Assembly (NCBI RefSeq): GCF_024699275.1
Contig: NZ_JAILPX010000124.1
Location: 1-53,782 of the forward strand
Length of the DNA: 53,782 nt
DNA from: Selenomonas sp.
Lineage (GTDB): Bacteria; Bacillota_C; Negativicutes; Selenomonadales; Selenomonadaceae
Reading direction: 5' to 3'
In this document: positions 8,757 through 17,394 of the stretch, piece by piece
How the letters are laid out: each line of letters opens with the position of its first letter
How positions within the stretch are numbered: the stretch's first letter is position 1
Program-made: the position numbers and the translations under genes
The notes under the pieces: model-generated
Told to the model about the DNA's origin: nothing
What the model saw: only the letters and a program-made list of their open reading frames with translations
Database searches by the model: none

Positions 8757-10193
8757 ATGAAAGTTCTTTATGTAGCATCGGAAGCAGTACCTTTTGTCAA
8801 AACGGGAGGCTTGGCGGATGTAGCTGGGTCATTGCCCAAAGCGCTTTTAAAAGAAGATGTGGATATCCGGGTTATTATGCCCAAGTATGGCGCAATTGCC
8901 AAGGAATATGTAGATCAGATGGAACATGTCTATGATGGGGAGCTGGAGGTTGCCTGGCGTAGCAAGTACATTGGTCTGGATAAGCTGGTCCTGGACAATG
9001 TGACGTATTATTTTGTGGATAATCAGGAATATTACAACCGTGAGGGGTTCTATGGTTATGATGATGATGCGGAGCGCTTCTCTTTCTTCAGCCGAGCAGT
9101 CCTGAATCTCCTGCCAGCCATGGATTTTTGGCCGGATGTGATTCATACCAACGACTGGCATGCAGGTTTGGTCAATGTGTTCCTGAAATTGGAACATATG
9201 GACGATGAACGCTATCAGCATATCAAGACCCTTTATACCATACACAATCTTAAATATCAGGGCGTTTTCCCGAAAGATGTCATGGAAGATGTATTGGGCC
9301 TTGACTGGAAGTATTTCAACAATGGGGATTTGGAATTTTTCGATGCGGTGAACTTTATGAAGGGGGGGGTGATCTATGCGGATTACATTTCCACTGTCAG
9401 CAAGACCTATGCACAGGAAATTCAGTACGAATATTTTGGGGAAAATCTGGATGGATTGCTGCGCAGCCGCAAGGACACACTTTTCGGCATCGTCAATGGC
9501 ATTGATTATGACATCTATAATCCCATGACGGATAAGTATATCTTTGAAACCTATGATGTGGACAGTCAGGATCGAAAGATGGATAACAAGGTAGCATTGC
9601 AAAAGATGCTGGGGCTGCCGGAAGGGCGGCGCACGCCTGTGGTAGCACTTGTTTCCCGCCTGGTGGCCGCTAAGGGGCTTGATCTTATCGTGCGGATGAT
9701 GGATGAAATCCTGATGCATGAAGATATACAGTTTGTCGTATTGGGAACCGGGGACAAGGAATACGAGGACTGGTTCAAGGGGCTGAAATGGCGTTTCCCC
9801 CACAAGGTTTCAACCAACATTCGTTTCTCCAATGAATTGGCGCAACGCATCTATGCGGCAGCCGATATTTTCCTGATGCCATCGAATTATGAGCCCTGCG
9901 GCATTGGTCAGATCGTGGCTATGCGTTACGGGACAATTCCTGTAGTGCGGGAGACCGGTGGCCTTAAGGATACTGTACAGCAGTATGATAAGTACACCCA
10001 GACGGGGAATGGCTTTGTCTTCAGCGATTACAACGCCCATGAAATGATGTATGCCTTGAAACGGGCGCTGAGTTCTTATGAGAACTATGAGGAATGGAAC
10101 CATATTGTGCATAATGCTATGGCTACAGACTTCAGTTGGAACAATTCAGCCAAGGAATATAAGAAGCTCTATGAGCAGCTGATGGAAAAATAA
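8757..10193 (+). CDS. glgA: Glycogen (starch) synthase, ADP-glucose type
   Basis: A GT5 glycosyltransferase that moves glucose from ADP-glucose to the non-reducing end of alpha-1,4-glucan. At 478 residues it has the usual length. The N-terminus carries the ADP-glucose binding motif KTGGLADVAGSLPKAL. HTNDWHAGLV (about 125-134) and the C-terminal lobe signature PSNYEPCGIGQIVAMRYG are also present. The ATG follows AGGGAGGAAA. It completes the anabolic set glgC-D-B-A in the operon. Confidence 0.97.
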   Translation: MKVLYVASEAVPFVKTGGLADVAGSLPKALLKEDVDIRVIMPKYGAIAKEYVDQMEHVYDGELEVAWRSKYIGLDKLVLDNVTYYFVDNQEYYNREGFYGYDDDAERFSFFSRAVLNLLPAMDFWPDVIHTNDWHAGLVNVFLKLEHMDDERYQHIKTLYTIHNLKYQGVFPKDVMEDVLGLDWKYFNNGDLEFFDAVNFMKGGVIYADYISTVSKTYAQEIQYEYFGENLDGLLRSRKDTLFGIVNGIDYDIYNPMTDKYIFETYDVDSQDRKMDNKVALQKMLGLPEGRRTPVVALVSRLVAAKGLDLIVRMMDEILMHEDIQFVVLGTGDKEYEDWFKGLKWRFPHKVSTNIRFSNELAQRIYAAADIFLMPSNYEPCGIGQIVAMRYGTIPVVRETGGLKDTVQQYDKYTQTGNGFVFSDYNAHEMMYALKRALSSYENYEEWNHIVHNAMATDFSWNNSAKEYKKLYEQLMEK

Positions 10194-10210
10194 GAGATAG
10201 GGGTTACACA

Positions 10211-10232
10211 GGGCGGCAATTAATTGCCGCCC
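10211..10232. other. Perfect 22-bp palindrome between glgA and the GH13-GH77 gene
   Basis: GGGCGGCAATT followed at once by its reverse complement. As RNA it would form a strong GC-capped hairpin. There is no T-run after it, so it is not a classical terminator. An mRNA-stabilising or partial-attenuation element within the operon is likely; a protein-binding site is the alternative. Confidence 0.7.
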
Positions 10233-10259
10233 TTAGCCGCAGGATAAGGAGGGGTTTGA

Positions 10260-13200
10260 GTGCTTACACGGAACGAAGTGGAGCATAACTCTCACAGAGT
10301 GTATTATCGTAGTCCAATGGGGGCTGCTGAAGCAGGGAGCAAGGTAAGGCTGGGATTACAGATTCGCACAAAGCAGCAGATCAATCAGGTATTACTCAGA
10401 TTGTGGCAGGATCAGCAGGGGGAAAAGCTGCTGCCGCTGACCAGTAAAGATCCTCAGGATGCGGAACAGCGTTACTATTCCTTGGATTTGGAAATGCCGG
10501 AAAAGGGGTGCCTGCTCTGGTATTATTTCATCATTTCCTGTAGTGATGGCACTTGCTATTATGGGAACAATATGGAACATTGGGGGGGCCTAGGGGCTAT
10601 TTATCCCAATGTGCCGCCGTCTTATCAGATTACGGTTTATAATAAAGGGGCGAAGACTCCCGATTGGTTTAAGCATGCAGTTATGTATCAGATTTTTCCC
10701 GATCGGTTCTATCGCCAGGGGGACACGCTGGTTGAGAAGGAAGGAGCTGTCTATCACGCCAGCTGGACAGATGATCCCTGTTATTATAAGGACCCGGATA
10801 CGAAGGAAATTGTTTCCTATGATTTTTATGGTGGAAATATCGCCGGTATAATGGAAAAGTTGGATTACCTCAAGGAACTGGGAATTCGTGTAATTTATTT
10901 TAATCCTGTATTTGAATCGGAAAGTAATCATCATTATGATACAGGGGATTATCATAAGATCGATCCTATCCTGGGGACCAATGAGGATTTTCATGATTTG
11001 GTAGAGTTAGCCAGGAAAAAGGGGATCCGCATTATTTTAGATGGCGTGTTCAGTCATACCGGCAGCAATAGCCGCTATTTCAATCGCAAAGGAAAATATG
11101 AAGGCTTGGGTGCTTTTCAGTCAGAAAAGTCACCTTATTATGAATGGTACAACTTCCGCAATTTTCCTTATGAGTATGATTGCTGGTGGAATTTCGATAC
11201 ACTTCCCAATGTGACGGAAACCAATCCTTCCTATATGGACTTTATTTATCGAAAGCCGGATAGTGTGCTGCATCATTGGCTGAATGAAGGCATCGCTGGT
11301 TGGCGCCTGGATGTCATCGATGAACTGCCAGAGCCCTTTTCCCAAGGGTTTTATGCGGAACTCAAAAAGATGGACAAGGATGCGGTGATGATTGGTGAGG
11401 TCTGGGAGGATGCTTCCAATAAGATTGCCTATGGTACGCAACGGAACTATCTTTGCGGTCAGGAAATGGATTCAGCCATGAATTATCCCTTCCGCAAGAT
11501 TTTATTGGATTACTTGCTGGGCTATGTAACCGCGCATAATACGATGGTGCAGCTGGAAAGTTTGCGGGAAAATTATCCTAAGGAAAACTTTTATGCCATG
11601 ATGAATCTGATTGGCAGCCATGATGTGCAGCGGGCAATTACGATTTTGGGGGAGACTCCTTATTATGATGGGATGCCGGCTGTTGAGCAATGTCGGGCGA
11701 AACTTTCACCCGAGATGTATCAGGTGGGCAAGGCTCGTTTGAAGATGGCAGCCTTATTCCAGATGACCTATCCAGGTGTGCCCTGCATTTACTATGGGGA
11801 TGAAATCGGTATGGAGGGCTTTAAGGATCCGACAAACCGCCGTCCCTATAAGTGGCAGGGCGGAGATGAAGAGCTGAGGGAATACTATCGCAGCATTATC
11901 AAGGCGCGGAATGACCATGATGCTTTGCAGACAGGAGAACTGTTGACGCTTTCAGCAGAGGGGGATATTTTAGCCTTTGCCAGGGTTGTACGCAGCGGGC
12001 ATGATGTTTTTGGTGCTGATGCTGAAAGTGGTGCCTTTATTGCTGTCTTTAATCGCAGCCGGACAGAAAAACATGCGATAACTTTGGATATCAGTGATTT
12101 TGCAGATGGTACATTTATTGATGTGGTAAAGGATGAAGGGCACAAAGCGGAGCGGTTGACCTCCGTGCGGGGAAAACTGACGGTGAAGATGCCTCCGCTT
12201 ACCGGACGTTTACTGGAATATGAACCTTTGCCGCGAAAGTACGAGCGGGAGGCGGGAGTTCTCCTGCATCCGACGAGCTTGCCTTCTAAATATGGCATTG
12301 GGGATATGGGTCGGGAAGCATATAAATTTGTGGATTTCCTGGCAGCTGCAGGGCAGAAGGTCTGGCAAATCCTGCCGCTGGGACCTGTGGGATTTGGTTA
12401 TTCACCTTATCAGTCCCCATCAGCCTTTGCGGGCAATCCTTTGCTGATCGATATCGATGAGCTGATGGAACAGGCGTGGCTGACACCGGCGGAGGCACGT
12501 GTTCCTTATGCCAGCAAATCGTCCTTTATTGATTTTGAATGGGTTATTTCCTTTAAGCACAAATGCTTCAAGAAGGCTTGGGCGGCGTTTCAGAAGATCA
12601 AGGATGTAGAGGTACAGGGGCAGTTCCAGGCCTTTATTGAACAGGAGGCCTATTGGCTGGAAGATTATGCGCTTTTTGATGCGGCCAAGAAGGAATTCAA
12701 GCATAAAGCGTGGTTTGAATGGCCCGAGGCAATCCGCAATCGCGATGCTAAAGCCCTGAAGAAATTGAAAGAACGGTTGGAAGATGAAATAGGATATGTT
12801 CAATTTGTGCAGTTTATATTCCATAGACAATGGCACAGGTTGCATGAATATGCCCGCGGCAAGGGAATCAAGATTATGGGAGATATGCCCATCTTTATCT
12901 CTCATGACAGTGCGGATGTTTGGGCAAATCAAAAATTATTTGACTTGAATGCAGATGGTACGGCTAAGACTGTGGCGGGGGTTCCGCCGGATTATTTCAG
13001 TGCCACTGGTCAGCTTTGGGGGAATCCTCAGTATGACTGGAAGGCCATGAAACAGGATCATTATGATTGGTGGAAGAAGCGCTTCCAGAATCTCTACAAG
13101 TTGGTGGATATGGTGCGCATCGATCATTTCCGTGGCTTTGAATCCTATTGGGAAGTGGATGGCAAGGCAGAAACGGCCATCAACGGCCATTGGCGCAAAG

Positions 13201-13733
13201 GCCCAGGCAAAGAGTTCTTTGACCTGATCAGGCAGGAACTGGGTGATGTGGAAATCGTGGCGGAAGATTTGGGGATTATCACCGATGAGGTGGAAGCCCT
13301 GCGGGATGCCTGTGGTTTCCCCGGTATGAAGGTGCTGCATTTTACCTTGCATTTCAATGAGCAGGACCGGATGGGCTTTGTGGCACCGGAAAACAGTATT
13401 GTCTATACGGGAACCCATGACAATAATACCACTGTTGGCTGGTACAATCAGGATCTGGACGAAGTTACCAAGGCGGCTGTGGCGGCTCTTTTGCAGAAAC
13501 GAATTGACAGGCCCCGGGATATTGCCAAGGGACTGCTGAACTTTGCTTTAGCCTCGGAAGCAAGATTGGTGATTGCGCCCATGCAGGATCTTTTGGGCCT
13601 TGATGAACGGGCGCGTATGAATACGCCAGGAACCGTGGGACTGAATTGGAAGTGGTGCTTGAAGCCGGACTATTTGCTGGAACTTGATGCGGAGCAACTT
13701 AAAGTGCAATGCAAGAAGTACGGACGCTGTTAA
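10260..13733 (+). CDS. Bifunctional glycogen debranching-type GH13 / 4-alpha-glucanotransferase (GH77) fusion
   Basis: An 1157-residue fusion of two enzymes that are usually separate. Residues 1-130 look like an N-terminal beta-sandwich (CBM34-like). Residues 130-640 are a GH13 neopullulanase/maltodextrinase-like barrel with nucleophile Asp351 (GWRLDVIDE), acid/base Glu380 (IGEVWED) and Asp455 (GSHDVQR). Residues about 660-1157 are a complete MalQ-type amylomaltase: GVLLHPTSLPSKYGIGDMG at its start, nucleophile Asp955 (VRIDHFRGFE), Glu1002 (VAEDLG) and Asp1054 (HDNNTTVGW). Both halves keep all catalytic residues. The GTG start has AAGGAGGGG. The likely role is to trim branches and recycle short maltodextrins released by GlgP. 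The exact specificity of the GH13 half cannot be read from the sequence. Confidence 0.92.
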   Translation: MLTRNEVEHNSHRVYYRSPMGAAEAGSKVRLGLQIRTKQQINQVLLRLWQDQQGEKLLPLTSKDPQDAEQRYYSLDLEMPEKGCLLWYYFIISCSDGTCYYGNNMEHWGGLGAIYPNVPPSYQITVYNKGAKTPDWFKHAVMYQIFPDRFYRQGDTLVEKEGAVYHASWTDDPCYYKDPDTKEIVSYDFYGGNIAGIMEKLDYLKELGIRVIYFNPVFESESNHHYDTGDYHKIDPILGTNEDFHDLVELARKKGIRIILDGVFSHTGSNSRYFNRKGKYEGLGAFQSEKSPYYEWYNFRNFPYEYDCWWNFDTLPNVTETNPSYMDFIYRKPDSVLHHWLNEGIAGWRLDVIDELPEPFSQGFYAELKKMDKDAVMIGEVWEDASNKIAYGTQRNYLCGQEMDSAMNYPFRKILLDYLLGYVTAHNTMVQLESLRENYPKENFYAMMNLIGSHDVQRAITILGETPYYDGMPAVEQCRAKLSPEMYQVGKARLKMAALFQMTYPGVPCIYYGDEIGMEGFKDPTNRRPYKWQGGDEELREYYRSIIKARNDHDALQTGELLTLSAEGDILAFARVVRSGHDVFGADAESGAFIAVFNRSRTEKHAITLDISDFADGTFIDVVKDEGHKAERLTSVRGKLTVKMPPLTGRLLEYEPLPRKYEREAGVLLHPTSLPSKYGIGDMGREAYKFVDFLAAAGQKVWQILPLGPVGFGYSPYQSPSAFAGNPLLIDIDELMEQAWLTPAEARVPYASKSSFIDFEWVISFKHKCFKKAWAAFQKIKDVEVQGQFQAFIEQEAYWLEDYALFDAAKKEFKHKAWFEWPEAIRNRDAKALKKLKERLEDEIGYVQFVQFIFHRQWHRLHEYARGKGIKIMGDMPIFISHDSADVWANQKLFDLNADGTAKTVAGVPPDYFSATGQLWGNPQYDWKAMKQDHYDWWKKRFQNLYKLVDMVRIDHFRGFESYWEVDGKAETAINGHWRKGPGKEFFDLIRQELGDVEIVAEDLGIITDEVEALRDACGFPGMKVLHFTLHFNEQDRMGFVAPENSIVYTGTHDNNTTVGWYNQDLDEVTKAAVAALLQKRIDRPRDIAKGLLNFALASEARLVIAPMQDLLGLDERARMNTPGTVGLNWKWCLKPDYLLELDAEQLKVQCKKYGRC

Positions 13734-13800
13734 TCACCTTTGCCTTGGCAGGGGAATTACCTGCGAGGGAGCCTTTATTTTGACAGTTAAGTGTTGAACT

Positions 13801-13832
13801 GCCCTGGGGGAATAGCTTCCTTCAGGGCTTTT
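13801..13832 (+). terminator. Terminator of the glycogen operon
   Basis: A 12-bp stem (GCCCTGGGGGAA / TTCCTTCAGGGC, two G-U pairs) with loop TAGC, then TTTT. The rest of 13734-13933 shows no gene. Confidence 0.82.
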
Positions 13833-13933
13833 ACATTATCGGTTAGTGTGGGTGGCAGGTATACTTTTGCTTAGGGAACGTAGATGAGGAGAGTCTGTTG
13901 TCTTCAGGATGAAAACAATATGCAGGGTGCTTC

Positions 13934-13962
13934 TTTCAATTCCTGAAACCATATGATATAAT
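13934..13962 (+). promoter_or_regulatory. guaA promoter with extended -10
   Basis: TGATATAAT is an extended -10 (TATAAT at 13957-13962). The -35 region 17 nt upstream is weak (TTTCAA), as tolerated by extended -10 promoters. The leader to the guaA start is only about 40 nt, too short for a purine riboswitch. Confidence 0.6.
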
Positions 13963-14008
13963 CGATAAAAAGCTTTATGGACATTTCAATCAACAGGAGG
14001 AAGATATT

Positions 14009-15562
14009 TTGAGCAAGCCGGCAAATGAAATGATTCTGGTGTTGGATTTCGGCGGACAGTACAATCAGCTGATTGCCCGGAGAGTGCGCGAAAATCACGT
14101 TTATTGTGAAGTGCATCCGCATACCATGTCGTTGGATGCGATTCGGGAAATGGCGCCTAAAGGGATTATTCTCACAGGAGGCCCTAATAGCGTGTATAAG
14201 GAGGATTCGGCAACCTGCAGCGCAGGCCTCTTTAAGCTGGGCATTCCGGTATTGGGAATTTGCTATGGTTCGCAGCTGATGGCCCATAAATTAGGGGGGG
14301 CGGTAGATACAGCGCCCACCAGCGAATACGGCAAGACGGAAGTTACAATCCAGGAAAAGTCATCCAAGCTTTTCGCCGGTGTGGATACGAAAACCATTTG
14401 TTGGATGAGTCATACGGATTATATTGCCCAGGCACCGGCTTCTTTTCGGGTTACGGCGGATACGCCAGTCTGTCCTGTAGCTGCTATGGAAAATGAAGCG
14501 CAAAAACTGTATGCGGTACAGTTCCATCCGGAAGTCATGCACACGATTCAGGGGCAAATCATGCTTAAAAATTTTGTCTACCAAGTTTGCGATTGCGCTG
14601 GGGATTGGAAAATGGATTCCTTTGTGGAGAAGACCATTGCTGAACTCAAAGCTAAGATTGGCACGGGGAAGGCCCTTTGTGCCCTGTCCGGTGGCGTAGA
14701 CTCATCGGTGGCAGCGGTACTGCTTTCCAAGGCAATTGGCAAGCAGCTGACCTGTGTTTTTGTCGACCATGGCCTGTTGCGTAAGGACGAGGGGGATCAG
14801 GTTGAAGCGGTATTTGGCGAGAACGGGCCCTATGATGTGAATTTTATCCGGGTCGATGCCAAGGATAGATTCTATGGGAAACTCAAAGGCGTGACGGAGC
14901 CGGAAGCCAAGCGCAAGATTATTGGCGAAGAATTTATTCGCGTGTTTGAAGAAGAAGCCAAGAAGATTGGTGCGGTGGATTTTTTGGTGCAGGGAACGAT
15001 TTATCCTGATGTCATTGAAAGTGGTCTGGGGAAATCTGCCGTAATCAAATCCCATCATAATGTAGGTGGGCTGCCGGACTTTGTGGACTTCAAGGAAATT
15101 GTGGAACCCTTGCGTCTGCTCTTTAAGGATGAGGTGCGTAACGCAGGCCGGGAACTGGGCATTCCTGAATATCTGGTCAATCGTCAGCCTTTCCCCGGAC
15201 CTGGTTTAGGAATTCGTATTATCGGAGAGGTTACCGAAGAAAAGGTAAAAATCGTTCAGGAAGCAGATGCCATCTATCGTGAAGAAGTAGCTAAAGCTGG
15301 TGCGGACAAGAATTTGGGGCAGTATTTTGCAGCCCTTACCAATATGCGCTCAGTTGGGGTTATGGGAGACGGCCGCACTTACGATTATGCCATTGCCCTT
15401 AGGGCGGTGCTGACATCAGATTTCATGACGGCTGAAAGTGCTCAGCTTCCCTGGGAGGTGCTGCAGAAGGTCACTACCCGCATTGTCAATGAAGTAAAGG
15501 GTGTGAACCGGGTCATGTACGATTGCACCGGTAAACCGCCAGCTACCATTGAATTTGAATAA
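14009..15562 (+). CDS. guaA: GMP synthase (glutamine-hydrolysing)
   Basis: Converts XMP, ATP and glutamine into GMP. At 517 residues it has the usual length. Residues 1-195 are the class I glutamine amidotransferase domain with catalytic Cys85 (GICYGSQL), His173 and Glu175 (QFHPEV). The ATP pyrophosphatase domain follows with the P-loop LSGGVDSSV. The C-terminal dimerisation domain ends in the conserved [12 protein letters not shown]. The TTG start is preceded by AGGAGGAAG. It is monocistronic: its own promoter lies upstream and a hairpin lies downstream. Confidence 0.97.
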   Translation: MSKPANEMILVLDFGGQYNQLIARRVRENHVYCEVHPHTMSLDAIREMAPKGIILTGGPNSVYKEDSATCSAGLFKLGIPVLGICYGSQLMAHKLGGAVDTAPTSEYGKTEVTIQEKSSKLFAGVDTKTICWMSHTDYIAQAPASFRVTADTPVCPVAAMENEAQKLYAVQFHPEVMHTIQGQIMLKNFVYQVCDCAGDWKMDSFVEKTIAELKAKIGTGKALCALSGGVDSSVAAVLLSKAIGKQLTCVFVDHGLLRKDEGDQVEAVFGENGPYDVNFIRVDAKDRFYGKLKGVTEPEAKRKIIGEEFIRVFEEEAKKIGAVDFLVQGTIYPDVIESGLGKSAVIKSHHNVGGLPDFVDFKEIVEPLRLLFKDEVRNAGRELGIPEYLVNRQPFPGPGLGIRIIGEVTEEKVKIVQEADAIYREEVAKAGADKNLGQYFAALTNMRSVGVMGDGRTYDYAIALRAVLTSDFMTAESAQLPWEVLQKVTTRIVNEVKGVNRVMYDCTGKPPATIEFE

Positions 15563-15623
15563 GTATGTTCTTTTGTATACAATAAATTAAATTCTGATTA
15601 AAATTTCTGAAAAACTATTAATC

Positions 15624-15664
15624 AATCCTGCATTTATGCGATAATATAAGTGCAGGATTTTTTT
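15624..15664 (+). terminator. Terminator after guaA
   Basis: Stem AATCCTGCA (15624-15632) with TGCAGGATT (15651-15659), an 18-nt A/T-rich loop and a T-run to 15664. It ends 28 nt before the next start codon, so it might also control the small gene downstream. Confidence 0.7.
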
Positions 15665-15691
15665 CTGACATTTGCAGAAAGGAGGATGCGC

Positions 15692-16018
15692 ATGAGTATC
15701 AATACTATTGCGCCAACCAGCAGCCTGAATTACTGGCAACAGGAAGCAAAGGCAAGGTCGGACGATAACCTGCACGCAGCGGCAGGCACGTTTGATCAGA
15801 TTTTGGCAAAGCTTACGGCCAGTCAGGCCGTGGCAGAGGTGGACGCTGAGGAGAGCACCACTCCCGTTACCCTGACTAAGATGCTGGCAGATGGATCTCT
15901 GGTCATTCTGAAAGTGGAAGGGAATCGTGTGATTTCCGAAGCGAAGCTTGATGGTACGACTGTAATGGAACAGCAGCACTTGCTGGGGCAGTCTGTTCTG
16001 ACCAGTACAATCGGCTGA
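15692..16018 (+). CDS. Small soluble protein of unknown function
   Basis: A 108-residue protein from the ATG at 15692, chosen because AAAGGAGG ends 6 nt before it; an ATG at 15686 is too close. The first ~50 residues are Ala/Gln/Ser-rich and probably helical. Residues 55-85 look like beta strands (TLTKMLADGSLVILKVEGN). There is no signal peptide, membrane segment or cysteine. I do not recognise the family. It lies between two terminators and is probably a single-gene unit. Confidence 0.6.
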   Translation: MSINTIAPTSSLNYWQQEAKARSDDNLHAAAGTFDQILAKLTASQAVAEVDAEESTTPVTLTKMLADGSLVILKVEGNRVISEAKLDGTTVMEQQHLLGQSVLTSTIG

Positions 16019-16110
16019 GCGCGCAAAGCAGGAAGGGATGGAAAAGAGAGACTCGTCGTGAGGAGATGACGAGAAAGGGATTGGATGGATAATGGAATAT
16101 CGTAACTAAA

Positions 16111-16149
16111 GGCAGCATTTTTCGCGGGTTGATGAAGATGCTGTCTTTT
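16111..16149 (+). terminator. Terminator after the 108-residue protein gene
   Basis: Stem GGCAGCAT(T)TTTC / GAAGATGCTGTC with a loop of about 10 nt, followed by TTTT. The rest of 16019-16257 contains no gene I can support. Confidence 0.75.
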
Positions 16150-16257
16150 AATATATACGCCCAAGGAAAGCTGAATTAAATTTCATGGGTGATAGACTGC
16201 GCAACTTATAGTACCCAGGTTGTTGTGTCCTTTAGGTAATGGTCTGTTATTGCAGGC

Positions 16258-16285
16258 TTGACTCGCAAAGAAATCATAGTAAAAT
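16258..16285 (+). promoter_or_regulatory. Promoter of the YicG-like gene
   Basis: TTGACT (16258-16263), a 16-nt spacer and TAAAAT (16280-16285). It sits about 37 nt before the start codon. Confidence 0.65.
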
Positions 16286-16321
16286 AATATCGATGTGTCA
16301 TAAAGAGAGGATTTTACTACT

Positions 16322-16972
16322 ATGGATAGTTTGACCTGGGTCATTTTCGATATTATGGGCACCATTGCCTTTGCTGTTTCTGGTGCGATGGTAGCCATTC
16401 AGCGGCGGATGGATATCTTCGGAATCATTGTGCTGGCCGCCCTTACTGCGGTGGGCGGTGGTATGGTCAGGGACGTGCTGGCAGGGATTACCCCGCCGGT
16501 AGCCCTTTGCAATATTACGGATTTCATGTTATCCATCATTATCGCCATTGTAGTATCTTTAGGTTACAGTTTTTGCCCTTTTTCGGCGCTGAATAAGAAT
16601 TTCTGGCTGGTTGTCTACAATATGTTTGATACGGTGGGACTGGCTTCTTTTACGATTACGGGCATGTTGACAGGGCTTTCACAAGAGGCGGGCAATCCTT
16701 ATGTACTGCCGGTGCTTTTAGGGGTGATTACCGCTGTAGGCGGCGGCATTTTACGAGACTTGATGGCTCATCGAATGCCAGCCGTGCTGTATAAGGATGT
16801 ATATGCCACTGCCGCACTGTTTGGGGCGATGATCTCCTGTGGATTGCAGGATTATACCGATAGTATTACCATGTCGTGGATTTGCTTTGTGCTGGTAATC
16901 GGGCTTAGATTTAGTGCTTTGTATTTTGGCTGGCATCTATTCCATCCCCGGGCAAATTGGCATCGCAGGTAG
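16322..16972 (+). CDS. YicG/UPF0126-family membrane protein (TRIC-like)
   Basis: A 216-residue membrane protein made of two tandem copies of the UPF0126 domain. Each copy has the signature GGGxxRD: TAVGGGMVRDVLAG at about residue 45 and TAVGGGILRDLMAH at about 140. Six or seven hydrophobic helices are expected. Members of this family are reported as glycine transporters in E. coli and resemble trimeric intracellular cation channels; the substrate here is inferred. ATG start with GAGAGG upstream. It has its own promoter. Confidence 0.88.
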   Translation: MDSLTWVIFDIMGTIAFAVSGAMVAIQRRMDIFGIIVLAALTAVGGGMVRDVLAGITPPVALCNITDFMLSIIIAIVVSLGYSFCPFSALNKNFWLVVYNMFDTVGLASFTITGMLTGLSQEAGNPYVLPVLLGVITAVGGGILRDLMAHRMPAVLYKDVYATAALFGAMISCGLQDYTDSITMSWICFVLVIGLRFSALYFGWHLFHPRANWHRR

Positions 16973-17003
16973 TTTGCTGGGATTTGTCTGATTAATTTCT
17001 ATA

Positions 17004-17032
17004 TTGCCATTTTACAGGGAGATGTGTATAAT
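17004..17032 (+). promoter_or_regulatory. Strong sigma-A-type promoter of a very short transcription unit
   Basis: TTGCCA (17004-17009), an exact 17-nt spacer and TATAAT (17027-17032). The predicted start is near 17039, and a terminator hairpin follows at 17191, so the product would be a transcript of about 180 nt. Confidence 0.75.
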
Positions 17033-17103
17033 TATAGGTGGTAGTTTACACAGGGACGCTGGATGCGGAAAAACTTTTGGATGCACGGTGAGGAGTGTGT
17101 AAC

Positions 17104-17163
17104 GTGAAACTTGATAGTATGAAAATGGTTCTGGCATGTTTAGCAGTTTTTCTCTTTAGCTGA
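17104..17163 (+). CDS. Candidate 19-residue hydrophobic peptide
   Basis: GTG at 17104 follows GAGGAG with an 8-nt gap. The frame encodes MKLDSMKMVLACLAVFLFS and stops at TGA. The last 12 residues are hydrophobic, like a short membrane peptide. It is the only ORF on the short unit between the promoter at 17004 and the terminator at 17191. Alternatives are a leader peptide for attenuation of the FtsZ gene, or an untranslated small RNA with a chance ORF. Confidence 0.4.
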   Translation: MKLDSMKMVLACLAVFLFS

Positions 17164-17190
17164 GTCTGTGGAGAGACGGTTAGGAGAAAG

Positions 17191-17220
17191 GGCAGGGACA
17201 CGGATGTGTGCCCTGCCTTT
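17191..17220 (+). terminator. Terminator/attenuator after the small-peptide unit
   Basis: Stem GGCAGGGACAC / GTGTGCCCTGCC with one bulged G and a 4-nt loop, followed by TTT. The tail is short, so readthrough into the FtsZ gene is possible. Confidence 0.7.
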
Positions 17221-17228
17221 GCTGTTAT

Positions 17229-17257
17229 TTGCAGATAATGTACAGATATGGTAAAAT
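17229..17257 (+). promoter_or_regulatory. Candidate promoter of the stand-alone ftsZ gene
   Basis: TTGCAG (17229-17234), a 17-nt spacer and TAAAAT (17252-17257). It lies just downstream of the terminator at 17191, so ftsZ would have its own promoter. Confidence 0.5.
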
Positions 17258-17394
17258 TTCCACTAGTGGGCAGGAATCTGCTTTGGGGATAACGAATTAG
17301 AGATAAGATTATGAGCCTGGGAACGGACTGGAAATAAGTTGCTATGCAGGGAAACAATTTATTCCGCAGGGCTCTTAAGAGAGGGGAATACTCC

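Noticed and set aside
8847..9803. 318-codon minus-strand frame inside glgA
   Set aside because: Antisense shadow of a complete glycogen synthase; no motif and no ribosome-binding site.
13963..14008. Purine riboswitch upstream of guaA
   Set aside because: The leader is only about 40 nt and lacks the conserved three-way junction sequence.
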